Of a DNA stretch of 64,000 nucleotides, positions 12,201 through 26,450 are shown piece by piece; within the stretch, counting starts at the first letter, position 1, and each line of letters begins with the position of its first letter. The stretch is from Pardosa pseudoannulata. Lineage: Eukaryota; Arthropoda; Arachnida; Araneae; Lycosidae. The DNA is taken from NCBI GenBank assembly GCA_032207245.1, contig CM063498.1, positions 59,046,230 to 59,110,229 on the forward strand. Direction: 5' to 3'. Below the pieces are notes generated by a model. That model saw nothing but the letters and a program-made list of their open reading frames with translations, did no database searches and was not told the origin of the DNA. Made by a program: the position numbers and the translations under genes.

Positions 12201-14504
12201 TTCAGAGATTTAAAGGTCAGTTCAATTTTATAAACTAAGAATTTTTTTTTAGTCTGGCTTTGCAATCTAATAATAAAAATGGTAAAAATTTTATTTAAAA
12301 AATTGCTTAAAAATTAAGGTGCATCTTTAAGTTTGTAAAATATGGTAAATAGAAAAAAAATATCAACTTTAAGAAATAAAGATTTAAATGAATGCTTCAA
12401 TCCTTGCTTTCTTATTTGGATAAGATAAAAATCATTAGAATGTCAGGTTGCACTTGCTAGATTCGCTAGTTTCTAAAACTCACCATCTCTAAAAGAATGA
12501 GAAAATCTGAAGAAATTTTAATTCATATCTTCTACTGTTTACATTGCTCCTCTTTTGCCTGTGTTTTCACATTGCTAAAAAAGAGCACCCGTTTTCATTA
12601 TTTGAAAAATTTACTCCTACCTTGAAATATCATCTGTGATTTTTGCAACACATTCGTAAAAAGTCTCTTATAATACATGAAAAGCTATTTACTCAGGTTG
12701 TCACCCTCAAAAGATATGACAATCAGTCTAATCATCAATCTTAAAAGAAACTGTTAAAGTTACAAAAAGTTTACAAATCTTAAAATTTACAAACTTCTAG
12801 CCTATTAAAAAATCCTTGCCTAATTTAAATTTTCATTACTAAAAGTCATACAAAGCATTTCATAAGCTTTGGTTGTAGATTTACTAGGCTTCACTAAAAA
12901 ATTGACTGTGTACACATACTGCTTGATGTTTATATTTTGAAGTCCAGCAACAAAATCAGTAGTTGAAGGCTGCAGGGATATGACATTTATCGTTTTTCAA
13001 CCTCACTTTCGCAGAGACAGTTGCAGTAATAGTAGTCTAGAAACTTTCAGATAGCACTTGTGCAAATAAACTGTTAGTGTTTTAAAGCTAGAGCGAATGA
13101 TCTTTAATAGGAGATTCACATAAAAGAACCCATAGTATTTCCTCCAGTGACATAGGTGAGCAAATGTTTTATTACCTGCATAACTTGCACTGAAAAGTTT
13201 ATTCTGTCAAAGGAATAAATTCATTGTTTCTAATTTCTCTTTCCAGGGAAAATTGAAACCAAGAAAAATTAGAGATTTATTGAATTTATTAAAAAAGGAA
13301 AATGAAGGTTTACCATCAACTTACAGAGATAGCAGTGGAAAGACTGTCATTTTAAAGCCCTCTAAATTTAGTGATCTTCAGGCTGGGCTAAATTCGGGGA
13401 GAATTTTACTCGGTAAAGTTGTGTGCCATGTATATTGTTCAGATGCTCCATCATTGTAAGTAAAAATTTTAAAAAATCTGATTATAAATATTACTTTAAT
13501 TTCAGTATAAGAAATATAGTTATAGTTGTTGATTTTATTCATCATATTATTTTTCAAATTTTTATGAAGTGCTAAATATTTATTTACAGTACATTCTGCA
13601 TGATAGATGAAGAGGAGAACTGTTTTGCTGTTAATGTATATAACATGGTTCAAGGAAAAGGTGTCATCATTGGTGATAGTGTATGCGTATTCCAACCCTT
13701 TGTTCAACATTTTGATTTTAACTATAAAGACAAGGTAAATCCTATTATCAACTTAAGCTTGTTTAACCCTTTTAGTGCCTACTGAAAGTATCAAACTTGT
13801 GCAAAGAATGACAGACCAGTTTGTCAAATTTGCTAAGGTTTGGGTAAAAGCTAAAAAACATAATAATTATGATGCTTTGAAAAGAAACATATTACTAAAA
13901 AGGAAAAGTAACTTAATGCTGATTGCATTTCAGTAATTGTTGAAAATCATACAAATAAACAAAAATAAAAAATGTGAATAAAAATAAATTCTCTATTACA
14001 AACAGTACTTCTACATAGCTTTGTGTAGATCATATAATATGAAGTAAAAATATTGTGATTACATGCTCAAGGAAACACCCCTCTTGAATTTCTATTTTAA
14101 AACTCTAGTAAATATACAGTCTTAGCCCCAACCAATGTAAAATATAATAAAACATAAAAATCATAAACAATTTTTCAATTATTTTGTAAAGAAATTAAAC
14201 CATTTATAATATTTTATAAATTTACTTAAGAATAGTGTTTTCTCATAAGGTATCATCACATGTTATATTATCACCATTGGCACTTTGTTCATTAGTGTTG
14301 TAATCAATGATTTATTGCTGTTTAGCACTAAATATATTGATTCAATATGAAAAAAATTAATAATTGAAGAATTTTTCCCCACAGGTTTTTAAGTTTTCAA
14401 TAATAAGAGTCAATAGCCCACTACAATTAGAAGTGAATGGGAAAAAATTAGGGACAGATGTGCAAGCTGCTCCAAGACTATCAGTAACTGTCAAGAGTGA
14501 TTAA
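3278..14504 (+). CDS. TTC5: TTC5/STRAP, tetratricopeptide repeat protein 5 (nine exons, N-terminal exon not assigned)
   Basis: Recognised exons: 3278-3404, 4091-4308, 8750-8897, 9489-9580, 11025-11078, 11373-11519, 13247-13455, 13590-13734, 14385-14504. All have AG/GT borders and phases that join without a break. They sum to 420 codons including the TAA stop, against about 440 residues in vertebrate TTC5, so only a short N-terminus is missing. Exons 1-6 carry the TPR array (for example QLYDFRDHYFE, LVEAWNELGTCFWKKGD, YDPLWNEPKEQLD); exons 7-9 carry the OB-like domain (LGKVV, FAVNVYNMVQGKGVIIGDSV, LEVNGKKLG). The family acts as a p300/p53 stress cofactor and as the ribosome-bound reader of nascent tubulin that triggers tubulin mRNA decay. 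The arginine of NLSMILRQ, which recognises tubulin in human TTC5, and the basic stretch KGKLKPRK are kept. The exon 2 donor is ambiguous: GTGAGA at 4309 fits family length, while GTAAGA at 4300 has better consensus. Confidence 0.95.
4545..5000 (+). repeat. diverged tandem duplication in TTC5 intron 2
   Basis: The segment from about 4545 to 4815 is repeated at about 4843-5000. Shared blocks include TTTCTTTCCATGG, GAATACAAATGA (with variants), AAATAGTTTTAGTAT, a TTGCAC motif and AACTTTTATGGTA. The SINE fragment at 4717-4778 sits only in the first unit, so it inserted after the duplication. Confidence 0.7.
4717..4778 (+). mobile_element. tRNA-derived SINE, 3' fragment with target duplication
   Basis: Contains only the conserved 3' domain (TCTCATTAGCCCTCGTGTTG to the CCAAACCAAAACC tail). 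Flanked by ATACTTACTCGAA at 4704-4716 and ATACTTACTTGAA at 4779-4791, a 13-bp duplication with one mismatch, so it is a genuine 5'-truncated insertion, not a deletion product. Confidence 0.88.
5758..5928 (+). mobile_element. tRNA-derived SINE in TTC5 intron 2
   Basis: Near-full-length copy: B box GGGTTCGAATCCC, GTAGCCGTTCGGAATCGG, the TCTCATTAGCCCTCGTGTTG domain, and a CCAAACC tail passing into TCCAAATC. Flanked by the perfect 13-bp direct repeat CAATTTAATTAGG at 5745-5757 and 5929-5941. Confidence 0.9.
6866..7447 (-). pseudogene. Ulp1/SENP-like C48 cysteine protease domain, transposon-borne
   Basis: An open frame of 193 residues. It shows the C48 signature in order: H85-W86 in CVDSHWILF, D102 in YVYDSSAP, Q143 and C149 in LLQVDNFNCGVFVC (Q-x5-C-G). 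All four catalytic positions are intact, which is notable for an intronic remnant. The N-terminal part (IGWLYDSIVNSY) matches the W-L-x-D-x2-I substrate-side motif of Ulp1. No start context or promoter could be identified; it is probably the C-terminal end of a longer transposon protein. Confidence 0.72.
8111..8316. repeat. 70-bp direct duplication at offset 138
   Basis: About 65-70 bases starting AATATCAATAATATTG at 8113 recur at 8251 with very few differences (for example CCACATGC against CCACGTGC). The first copy is part of the frame that encodes the region before the SWIM finger, so the duplication lies within the transposon remnant. Confidence 0.8.
8321..8749. other. rest of TTC5 intron 2, GC-richer patch at 8470-8600
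   Basis: Includes a patch with several CG dinucleotides and two TTTTTCGCCA motifs (near 8538 and 8583), possibly the 5' flank or terminal region of the SWIM/Ulp1 element. No coding homology seen. Confidence 0.4.
9581..11024. other. TTC5 intron 4, nothing recognised
   Basis: AT-rich intronic sequence with a 17-A run near 10459. No repeats with recognisable ends and no coding homology were seen. Confidence 0.6.
11654..12347 (+). mobile_element. pogo-like small element with Brinker/CENP-B HTH remnant, TTC5 intron 6
   Basis: Terminal inverted repeats of about 40 bp: the left end reads TATTTTACAAACTATAAAATG and the right end, reversed, CATATTTTACAAACTTAAAG. TA is present at both borders. Inside on the + strand, from about 11915, are KLKVIAYAEE then a stop then GNRA, and at 12075-12195 KWLKLEDDVLKWIQEHHENG, the pattern of the paired DNA-binding domains of pogo-like transposases (POGK-type). 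The DDE catalytic domain is absent, so it is a non-autonomous, internally deleted copy. Confidence 0.65.
12348..13246. other. remainder of TTC5 intron 6
   Basis: No coding or repeat structure that I can support. Confidence 0.5.
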
Positions 14505-14572
14505 AGCTCTCACCTGTGTTATTGCTGTTAAGCTTGTATGCTTTTCTCTTTTACTTTTATATTTAGTTTTTT

Positions 14573-14578
14573 AATAAA
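14573..14578 (+). promoter_or_regulatory. TTC5 polyadenylation signal
   Basis: An AATAAA hexamer lies 69 bases after the TTC5 stop codon, at the expected distance for a short 3' UTR. No other canonical hexamer lies between the stop and this one. Confidence 0.7.
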
Positions 14579-14733
14579 ACTTTAAATGAAACTGCTATCT
14601 TTAGTTGAAATTCAATATGGGATCTTACTAGAAATTTCAATTAAGTGTAGTAAAAATTAGGTTGCAGTAATTCATAATTATAAAGTGAAAATGCATTTTT
14701 CTGGCTAATCAAAATTGAGCCATATTTAAAAAA

Positions 14734-14760
14734 ATAAAAAAAAAAAAAAAAAAAAAAAAA
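14734..14760 (+). repeat. poly(A) tract after TTC5
   Basis: About 27 A in a row 155 bases past the polyadenylation signal. It could be the tail of an old retroinsertion or a simple repeat. Confidence 0.7.
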
Positions 14761-15529
14761 TGGATTATTAAAATAGCTTATTACTATTGCTTAGCTATTT
14801 GTAGGATTATTTCTTAAAACTTAAATATTAACTTAACCGTACCACCACATATTTATTTGGCTAAATGTAATTACTAGAAATATAATATACAATAAAAAGC
14901 TGAAAATTATTTAAAACATAACTTTAAATAAACTTTTGTTAAAATATTCTTGGTAAAGTTAACGCCTTAATAACTGTATAATTGAAAAGTTTTACTTTAA
15001 TAAGAAATAAGATTATCTCCAGGTACTTGAATCACAGACTACAATGATTTCATTTCTCACATTATCAAGAATGACTCAGTAAGAGCTGTATTTAATTATT
15101 TATTATAAACCAATTGCCTAAAAACTCATAGAACTATTTCAACAGTTAAAATAGCATAAAAAAATATTTCATTATTCAACAGGATATCTACTACTTTTGA
15201 AAAAGTCAATTTTATGACTTTTCATGACGATTGAAATGTATACTAATATTTAAACAAGTCTCCTCCCCTCTTGACTTGCACTGTATTCAGCTTATTAAGT
15301 AATTATACTATTACATGGTTCGTACACTTTTTTAATGAATAAAATTAAGCACCATTCAAACTTTTTAAACACCTCTTATCAGAAACATATCAGATAAAAT
15401 AATGGTTATTACATTAGGTTCAACAAAAACATGAACAAAAGAGGGTGTGTATAAGGGAAAAATCATGGTATTTCACAGACACAGAAGTCAAATTTTTGAG
15501 GAAAAAGAGGGAAAAAAGGAGAAAAATGC

Positions 15530-17060
15530 AAAAAAAGAGGTAGTTGAATAACTATTAAAAATTAATGTTCTGATTTACTTAATAAAAAAACAAGTGCCTA
15601 AATATGAAAGTATCTAAATAACTTTTTATCAATATAAACAAGTACTTAAGTTTCCTAGTAAAAAATAATTTAAAACAGATTCAAATCAGATGCTTCTTCA
15701 ATTTACCTAATTAAATAAATAAATAAATTTACCAATACAGTTAAACTTTATTATATTAAACTTTGAGGAACCTTATTGTTTGTTGGACTTAACTTTAGAA
15801 GAAACCTTAGAAGAAAGGTTCTTAAATAACCTTTTCTACTCTTTAATGTTAGATCTCAGAAAATTATAACTTGTATAAGATTTATAAATATATCTTTAAT
15901 GATCTGAATTGACTAAAACCAAGCAACTTATAGATCGCCTATTGGAATGACCAAAAATATAGACAAATGCAAAATTAGTTATTGCTTACTATTTTAATAC
16001 TGAATTAATTTATAATCTCCTATAGACATGATGCCAGTATCAAGATAGTGTAAGGAATTTCTTTGTCTTATACAACAAAAAACATTTTCTTTCCTTGAGT
16101 AGGTGAACAAGATGTTATTATTTTCATGCACTTTGTTTTTAAATCTTTTCATAACTGCAAAAAAGTTGAAGAAAAAAAAACTTAGTAAATGAGTGAAAAA
16201 AATTATCCTTCTACCTCATTCCTAAGATTCACTATAAATGTATAAAATGGACATTCACCATTTATAAATAAATTAGCATGCAAACAAAAGGAAAATCATG
16301 AGATCAAAATTTTCACTTGTTATAAGCTGGTTTGTTAAAATAGGGATTTCAACAATACCCCAATAATTTAAAAGTCATTTAAAATAGCAAATCTTTAAAA
16401 TGCACTTCTAAACAAAACTTAAAAATTTTGTAACATTAAAATTTGTTTTTAACTAGTTTGTAAAATTCTATTAATTTTTCTTAGATTGATTTATAATTAA
16501 TGCTTAAAAAATTCAGTATAAGTCTAGTTTTTTTAAATGGACAATTTCAAAAAATTTTTAATAAAAGTAGCAGACCCAGATGTTAAATATTAGAAGGAAA
16601 AAAAAGGAAGGAAAAACGGAAATTAAAAAAAAAGTTTAAAAATATTTATTTGATTTACATAATGCAAAAACAAGTACCTAAGTATGAAATATACCAGAAG
16701 CTAAATAATTTTACTAATATAAACAATCACTCGGGTCTCATAATCAAAAAATGTTGAAAACAGATTTAAATCAGAAGTTTCTCAAATATCCTAATTTAAA
16801 AAAAAAATTAATTATATAAATGCGCATTTTACATATCAAATTTTTAGAAGACATTCCTATAAACAAGTTTTTAATTTTGTGACTGCAGAATTTCTTAAAT
16901 AGCAATAAAATCTATACCTTAATAGTTTGGAAAGATACAATAATTATCATTAGATTTAATTTTAATCAATGTCTAAAAACTCATGATTTAAATAATATAT
17001 GCACTGTTTAAAGCTATTTTTTTTAAGTGGACAATTAAAAAAAATTTTTTAAATAGTAAT
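15530..17060. repeat. diverged tandem repeats, periods about 1.08 kb and 0.49 kb
   Basis: 15530-15720 resembles 16610-16800 (ACAAGTGCCTAAATATGAAA against ACAAGTACCTAAGTATGAAA, then AATATAAACAA and ACAGATTTAAATCAGA). Separately, 16529-16570 resembles 17015-17060 (TTTTTTAAATGGACAATTTC against TTTTTTAAGTGGACAATTAA). No coding content. Confidence 0.6.
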
Positions 17061-17089
17061 ATTTCGGGACGATAATCGAATAGGACGGG

Positions 17090-17330
17090 ATTTTTTTTTT
17101 TTTTTGGTATCTGAGCCAGGGGGTTCGAATCGTACTTTAGACTAACAGATTTGTAACCATTTAGTTTGGTCTGAGAGTGCTGAGTTTTCTTTTATGTTAC
17201 CCGATGGCTAAAGACATCGGAATTTACTACTTAATTACTATGATTCTGAACGGCTATGAACAAAGAGCGGGATTCGAATCCGTTGCCGCGTTCTACCGAT
17301 TCAACTATAGGGCTGATTTTTATCTTGATT
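17090..17330. mobile_element. two tRNA-like SINE heads in inverted orientation
   Basis: On the + strand GGGGGTTCGAATCGTAC (about 17118-17134) is a B box followed by TTTGTAACCATTTAG. On the - strand, from 17330 down, GAATCGGTAGAACGCGG is an A box and GGATTCGAATCC a B box, followed by TTCATAGCCGTTCAGAATCA, the same body as in the 540-716 SINE. The two heads face each other across about 100 bases. Confidence 0.55.
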
Positions 17331-19397
17331 GCCGTTAAAAGTTATAATTTTTCATCAACTTCAATGCACACGCAAAACTTAACCAAAAAAAAAAAGGTGA
17401 TGTTATTTCAACAATAAACTTCCGTGCATATCCAAAATTTCGTAAGTTATTTGCAACAGTGTCATTTTCTCACAGACACTGCCCATAGCAGAAAAAAGTA
17501 CCATTTGAAATAACTATAGGAGGGATGAGAATCTCAATACTGTTACCGCGATATTGAAAAAATACTGATATATAAAACAGTATTACAATCGGTCTACATG
17601 CACTTGAGTTCAGGAGATATCTATAAAGTATGCAGGTTGTTAAAACATAATTCTACCGTATGAGAGCCCCATATTATGATCACACTAATAACTATAATGG
17701 TCCTTAAAAAATGCACATTTTCTGGAATCGAAATCCAGAAAACGGTTGTTTTTTTACTAAAAACATAGAATTATGGCTTAGTTGTGCTTTTATAACTAGA
17801 ACAACACCTAGAAACATATAGAACTAGAATTTCAATATGTTTCATTTATACCACGTCACACGGCTTTTTGGCTTTGAAGCACGTGTTGCGAGCATCGACT
17901 GATAATACTTTCCTACTCTTTGTCAGAAAAAAAATTGTGGACGCGGCAAAGAGAAAAGGGATATTAATAAAATTTATACATATGTGAGATAAAAAATGGC
18001 TTCTTCCTTTCTTTTTTTTTAATTTCCGAAAAAAAATCTGTTTTTTTTTTTTTTTTTTTTTAGAATAAACCCACAAAAAACATTCGGATCAGAATCATCC
18101 CTGAATTTATATTCAATATGTCAGTCCATTTTTAAGCGCACAGGCTCTGAGTAACAATTTTTTTACCCTCTTGGGTTCAGAAACGGGTTAAACAGATTTC
18201 TTGACACTACAATCGAAAAATTCGGGTCCCCCTTTGGTTTTGACACTTTGATCGTTATTTGCTAACTCTCAAACACCTGTACCGCCAATAAATAGCCTAA
18301 GACATTTTTTTTTTTCGAGGAGGGAGGGAGGTGAATATCCCACAGAAAGAAAATGTTAGAAAAACAAAGATGTTTTCAAAACATAGGAAAGACGATGAGT
18401 ATAATCTGTTTCACCATTACATAACTCCGTAAATGTTGAGAAGGAAAAAACGAATAAAAGGAATGAATGGCCCAAAGAAATAAGGAATAAAAGGCGGGAA
18501 TAGCCAAAAAAAAGGAGGAATGCCATAAAATAAGGAATAAAGGACAGATTTCTAGAAAAAAAGAAAAGGAGGAAAAAAAAAGGAGCGCTGCAGTGTCTGA
18601 TTTCATTCACACTGAACGATTAATCCCGAGCGACCTTTTATGATTTTCATAGACGATTTCGAAATATTCAAATAAAAACTGTCGGCAAGAAAAAAAAATA
18701 AGGACTTTAGGGGAAAATTAAGCACTCTTTAAGCACTTTTTAAGGCCTTAAAAACGGGTTTCGAAATTAAGCAGTTTTTAAGCACTTTTAAGCACCGTAC
18801 GAACCTTGTATTAAGAAAATCTCATTTTTAAAAAGATGGCACTACAATCACACAATACTTATTAGTTTTATTATTGTCATATGAATTCTAGATATGGTTG
18901 TGACTCAAATACCCATGAAATTTATTGAAGCAACATAAAACCTTTTAAAGTAAATCATGCAAAAATGAATCATTCACATTTTTTGGGTTAACAATTAGTA
19001 AAATTAAATGCCTATTGTTCATTCATACCAAACAAATTTTATCCCACTAATTTTAAATATGAACAAAACAGAAGTTTATATCAAATAAGAATTTAACAGT
19101 TTAGGGATATTTCCCTGACAATATTGGGTCTGCTGGCCACCCTAAAATGGCATTGATATTTTATATTTTCTCAACCTTGAAATTCTATCTTCCTGTTAAA
19201 GGGACTTGTTCTGAAAAAGACAGGTGTATCAGAGACAGAAAAAAAAAAAGCTGCTTTATTCTGATGAGCATGGGGAAGGAATACATGCATTTCCCTATAA
19301 CTCTCATCTATCTTTCGATGCATCATCCCTGAGTAGACAAAAATTGATCTTCATATTTTTGTACCAGTTACGAGCATATTCGCTATTCCATATTATA

Positions 19398-19434
<37 letters not shown>

Positions 19435-19654
19435 ACCTAGTCTGTTCTTTTTGATATTATGACTTAAGATAGTGGACACTTTGTTCAAGCATTTCATACA
19501 TTAGAGAGTTTGAAATTTAAAAATAACATTCATACTTGAAATTGTGTGTAAGAAAAAGATTCCAACAAGAGGAAACAATAAAAAACTTATTATATTCACA
19601 GCATTGTTAAAATGAAATGTTGATTTTATACAAATGATGATTTACATATCCACA
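17331..19654. other. intergenic region between TTC5 and POLR2L
   Basis: Simple purine- and T-rich tracts (18001-18062; 18420-18590, GGAATAAAGG-like repeats), a 22-24 A run at 19409-19431 and no supported genes. Open frames here follow the purine-rich tracts. Confidence 0.5.
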
Positions 19655-24019
<4,365 letters not shown>

Positions 24020-24175
24020 GTGAATTTCACTTTCAGAATCTTCTGGCAAAACAATCGTCTAACGTCTAAACAACGATCGAGCACCACATTCTTTTCTTGT
24101 ATGAAACATGCTACAGCCGCCTAGCACCTGGTATTCCGCTCGACCTGTGATTGGGTGGTGAGTACATTGGCAGAT
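24020..24175 (-). promoter_or_regulatory. candidate POLR2L promoter / non-coding first exon region
   Basis: This is a GC-richer island in AT-rich surroundings, upstream of POLR2L on its strand. Read on the minus strand it has two CCAAT motifs (near 24170 and 24155) and a CACGTG E-box near 24020. A spliced 5' UTR is implied by the acceptor at 22644-22645. There is no transcript evidence, so the assignment is inference. Confidence 0.35.
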
Positions 24176-24455
24176 TTCTAAAATTGACGAAATATCTTGG
24201 CGACGCTTTCCATGAATTTGTATAATGTTTCAAAAATCCGAAAGAGACAGGATCGTACATAGAATTTTTTTCAAAAGGAGGGGAGGGGGAGAGTAATATT
24301 TAATTAAATACTTGCTGATATTTAATTAAAGTTAAATTGCAAATGAAAGATCATTCATTAAATTATTTTAACGCAAGATGTTTCAATTAATATATATATA
24401 GATATATTAAATATATGAAAGTATACAAAATAGCTTAGCATTTACCAAGATTTAT

Positions 24456-25395
24456 TTATATCTTCCATTTAGTGAACCATGTTTCCAGAGATAAAATATG
24501 ATGCTGTATGTACAAAGTTTCGCTATTAATGTGGTATGCCGCAGTATAAATTGACATATCGTCAGCGTATAGTGCTTTTGAAGTATGGTTAGATTTTGGA
24601 ATATCATTGACGAAAATATTGAACAGAGTTGGTCCTAATAAGATTGAGCCATGTTGGACTCCTACAGTGATTGTTTTTCTATTAAAATAGGTGTTGTTGA
24701 TACGGACTTGAAAAGTTGTACTGCAAAGGTAGTTTTTTAAAAGGTGTATAAGTGCATCAGGGACACGAACCGGAAATAATTTGTATAAAAGTCCATCGTG
24801 TGTGTTGCTATCCCATGCGTTTGCAATATCCAAAAAGAATGCTTCAGTTGGCTTATTGTTTTGTAGTCCCAAACTAGCAAGTTCTACTAAGAAGCAACTG
24901 GTATGTTGTTGAATGACGTCTTCTAAAGCTCGATTGCTCTAGAATGATGATACTGTCATTTAAATCTAGGTGTGTATGTAGGCGGTTGAGTATTATACGC
25001 TCGGTAATCTTACTGAGAGAACTCAAAAGGCTTATCGGGCAATAATTAATAGGCAAACTAAGATTAGGAACTGGTTTGGGAATCGGGCATACTATCGCTA
25101 TTTTCCATGCTTGTGAAAAATATTTAAATTTTAAAATTTTATCAATTATGGCAGTTAGAAAGATTAAGATATTTGGAGGAAAGCTTTTAATTGTTCTATT
25201 TGAGATTGAGTCTAGTCCTGGGGATTTAGAGTTTTTTAAATTTTTAATTGTATCTCTCACTTCAGATATATTAGTTTTAGGAATTACATAGGTTGGGAGG
25301 GGATGAGAGGAAGCCGTTAACAATATTAATAACGTGGGAGTCGTGATCTTCGTCCACTTAGTCCACATTGGGAGCGAATTGATTTTGTTATGCAT
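24456..25395 (-). pseudogene. LINE reverse transcriptase (Jockey clade), two frames
   Basis: 25395-24874 encodes the finger and palm start (LKNSKSPGLDSISN, AWKIAIVCPIPKP, INYCPISLLSSLSKITERII, EQSSFRRRHST). 24872-24456 continues in another frame (FFLDIANAWDS, GVQHGSILLGP, FNIFVNDIP, LYADDMSIY). The YADD catalytic motif lies at about 24558-24569. The join between the frames near 24873 is a small indel. Several family residues are altered (NYC for NYR, VQHGS for VPQGS), consistent with neutral decay. Confidence 0.9.
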
Positions 25396-25501
25396 TAGCT
25401 ATACTCTCTGCTTTACCGAACGGATCGAAGTACGTCAATGCGGCTCCATATATTGGGGGAAAGTGATAACAGGTCCGACCCCAAAGTCTCTTCTGGAATT
25501 T

Positions 25502-26440
25502 TCAGAGAGAGTTATCATCGACAGACAGACTCGAAATAGATTCCTCCCACTGCTTATCATGGTGTTTCTGGATCTTAGTCTTTAAAGTCGCGCTGAGGGC
25601 AAAGTACTCTTGTCTTGAAACAGGAGTGCGAAGGAATTGATAAATTTTACGAGCTGCGTTGCAATTCTTAATGAACTCCCTGATATCCTGGGGAAGTTTG
25701 CAAACTTTAGGAGTTAGCATTTACTTCTACGAATTTTGAATACTGGAATTTACCTCAGTTGTGAGTTTCAACACAGATTCATCAATCTGATCATCATTTC
25801 TAATGATCGGAACAAATAATTCAGAGCAGGCAAGAGTATCCTGGAACTGTCACCAACCTATGTAAATATTGGGCTTGAACGCTATACTTTGTATCATCAG
25901 ACCCACCGTCATTAAAACTGGCAGGTGATCAGAATCAAACAAACTAGAGTCACAGAATCAATCTTATGGGGAATGTTTAGAGCGGGAACAAAATCAATAA
26001 TGGAGGGGTGAACGCGAGAAAAATGGTGGGAGATTTTGGATAGTGAATATTAAGGAAAGGAGTATTGGTGATAACGTTAAGTAGCTCTCTACCAGATTTA
26101 TTTACACCTCTACAATTTCAGGCTGTATTATGAGCGTTAAAATCACCAACGATAGTACAGTTAGTATGATGATTTAGAATTTTATTAAAGTCTGAACTGG
26201 GGAGTGAATTGTTGCATTTAAAATAAGCCGAAGTAATTTAGCATCGCGATCAGGCACAACCAATAGAAATCGACTCAGTTCATGCGTGATAAGGTCCGTC
26301 ACTTCATAATGATTAATATCATTACGGGTGTAAATCGCTACTCAACCCGAAGGTCGAACACGAGCAGAGACAACGCGATCCTTACGGTAAAGTCATTGCT
26401 GATGTTGAATTTGGTACGCGCGTTTTTAGGGAATATAGTA
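25502..26440 (-). pseudogene. LINE linker and endonuclease C-terminal part
   Basis: 25720-25502 is the linker between endonuclease and RT (LPQDIREFIKNCNAARKIYQ, LKTKIQKHHDKQWEESI). Above it, up to the hAT insertion, the minus strand has endonuclease pieces in changing frames, notably TIVGDFNAHN near 26128-26160. It ends exactly at the hAT left border at 26451. Confidence 0.75.
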
Positions 26441-26450
26441 TCATGTAGAT

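Larger units (their letters stand above)
15314..18808. mobile_element. possible 3.5-kb hAT-like element or composite between TTC5 and POLR2L
   Basis: The left end CATGGTTCGTACAC at 15314 matches the reversed right end CAAGGTTCGTACGG at 18808. TATTA touches both borders, a poor target duplication. The right subterminal region has repeats of TTAAGCACTTTTTAAG type, as in many hAT ends. The interior has no recognisable transposase and is interrupted by SINE-like sequence, so the two ends may belong to separate insertions. Confidence 0.35.

Noticed and set aside
18356..18610. Phe/Ser-rich small membrane protein on the minus strand
   Set aside because: The frame follows a purine-rich GGAATAAAGG-like tract, is matched by another overlapping frame, and shows no homology.
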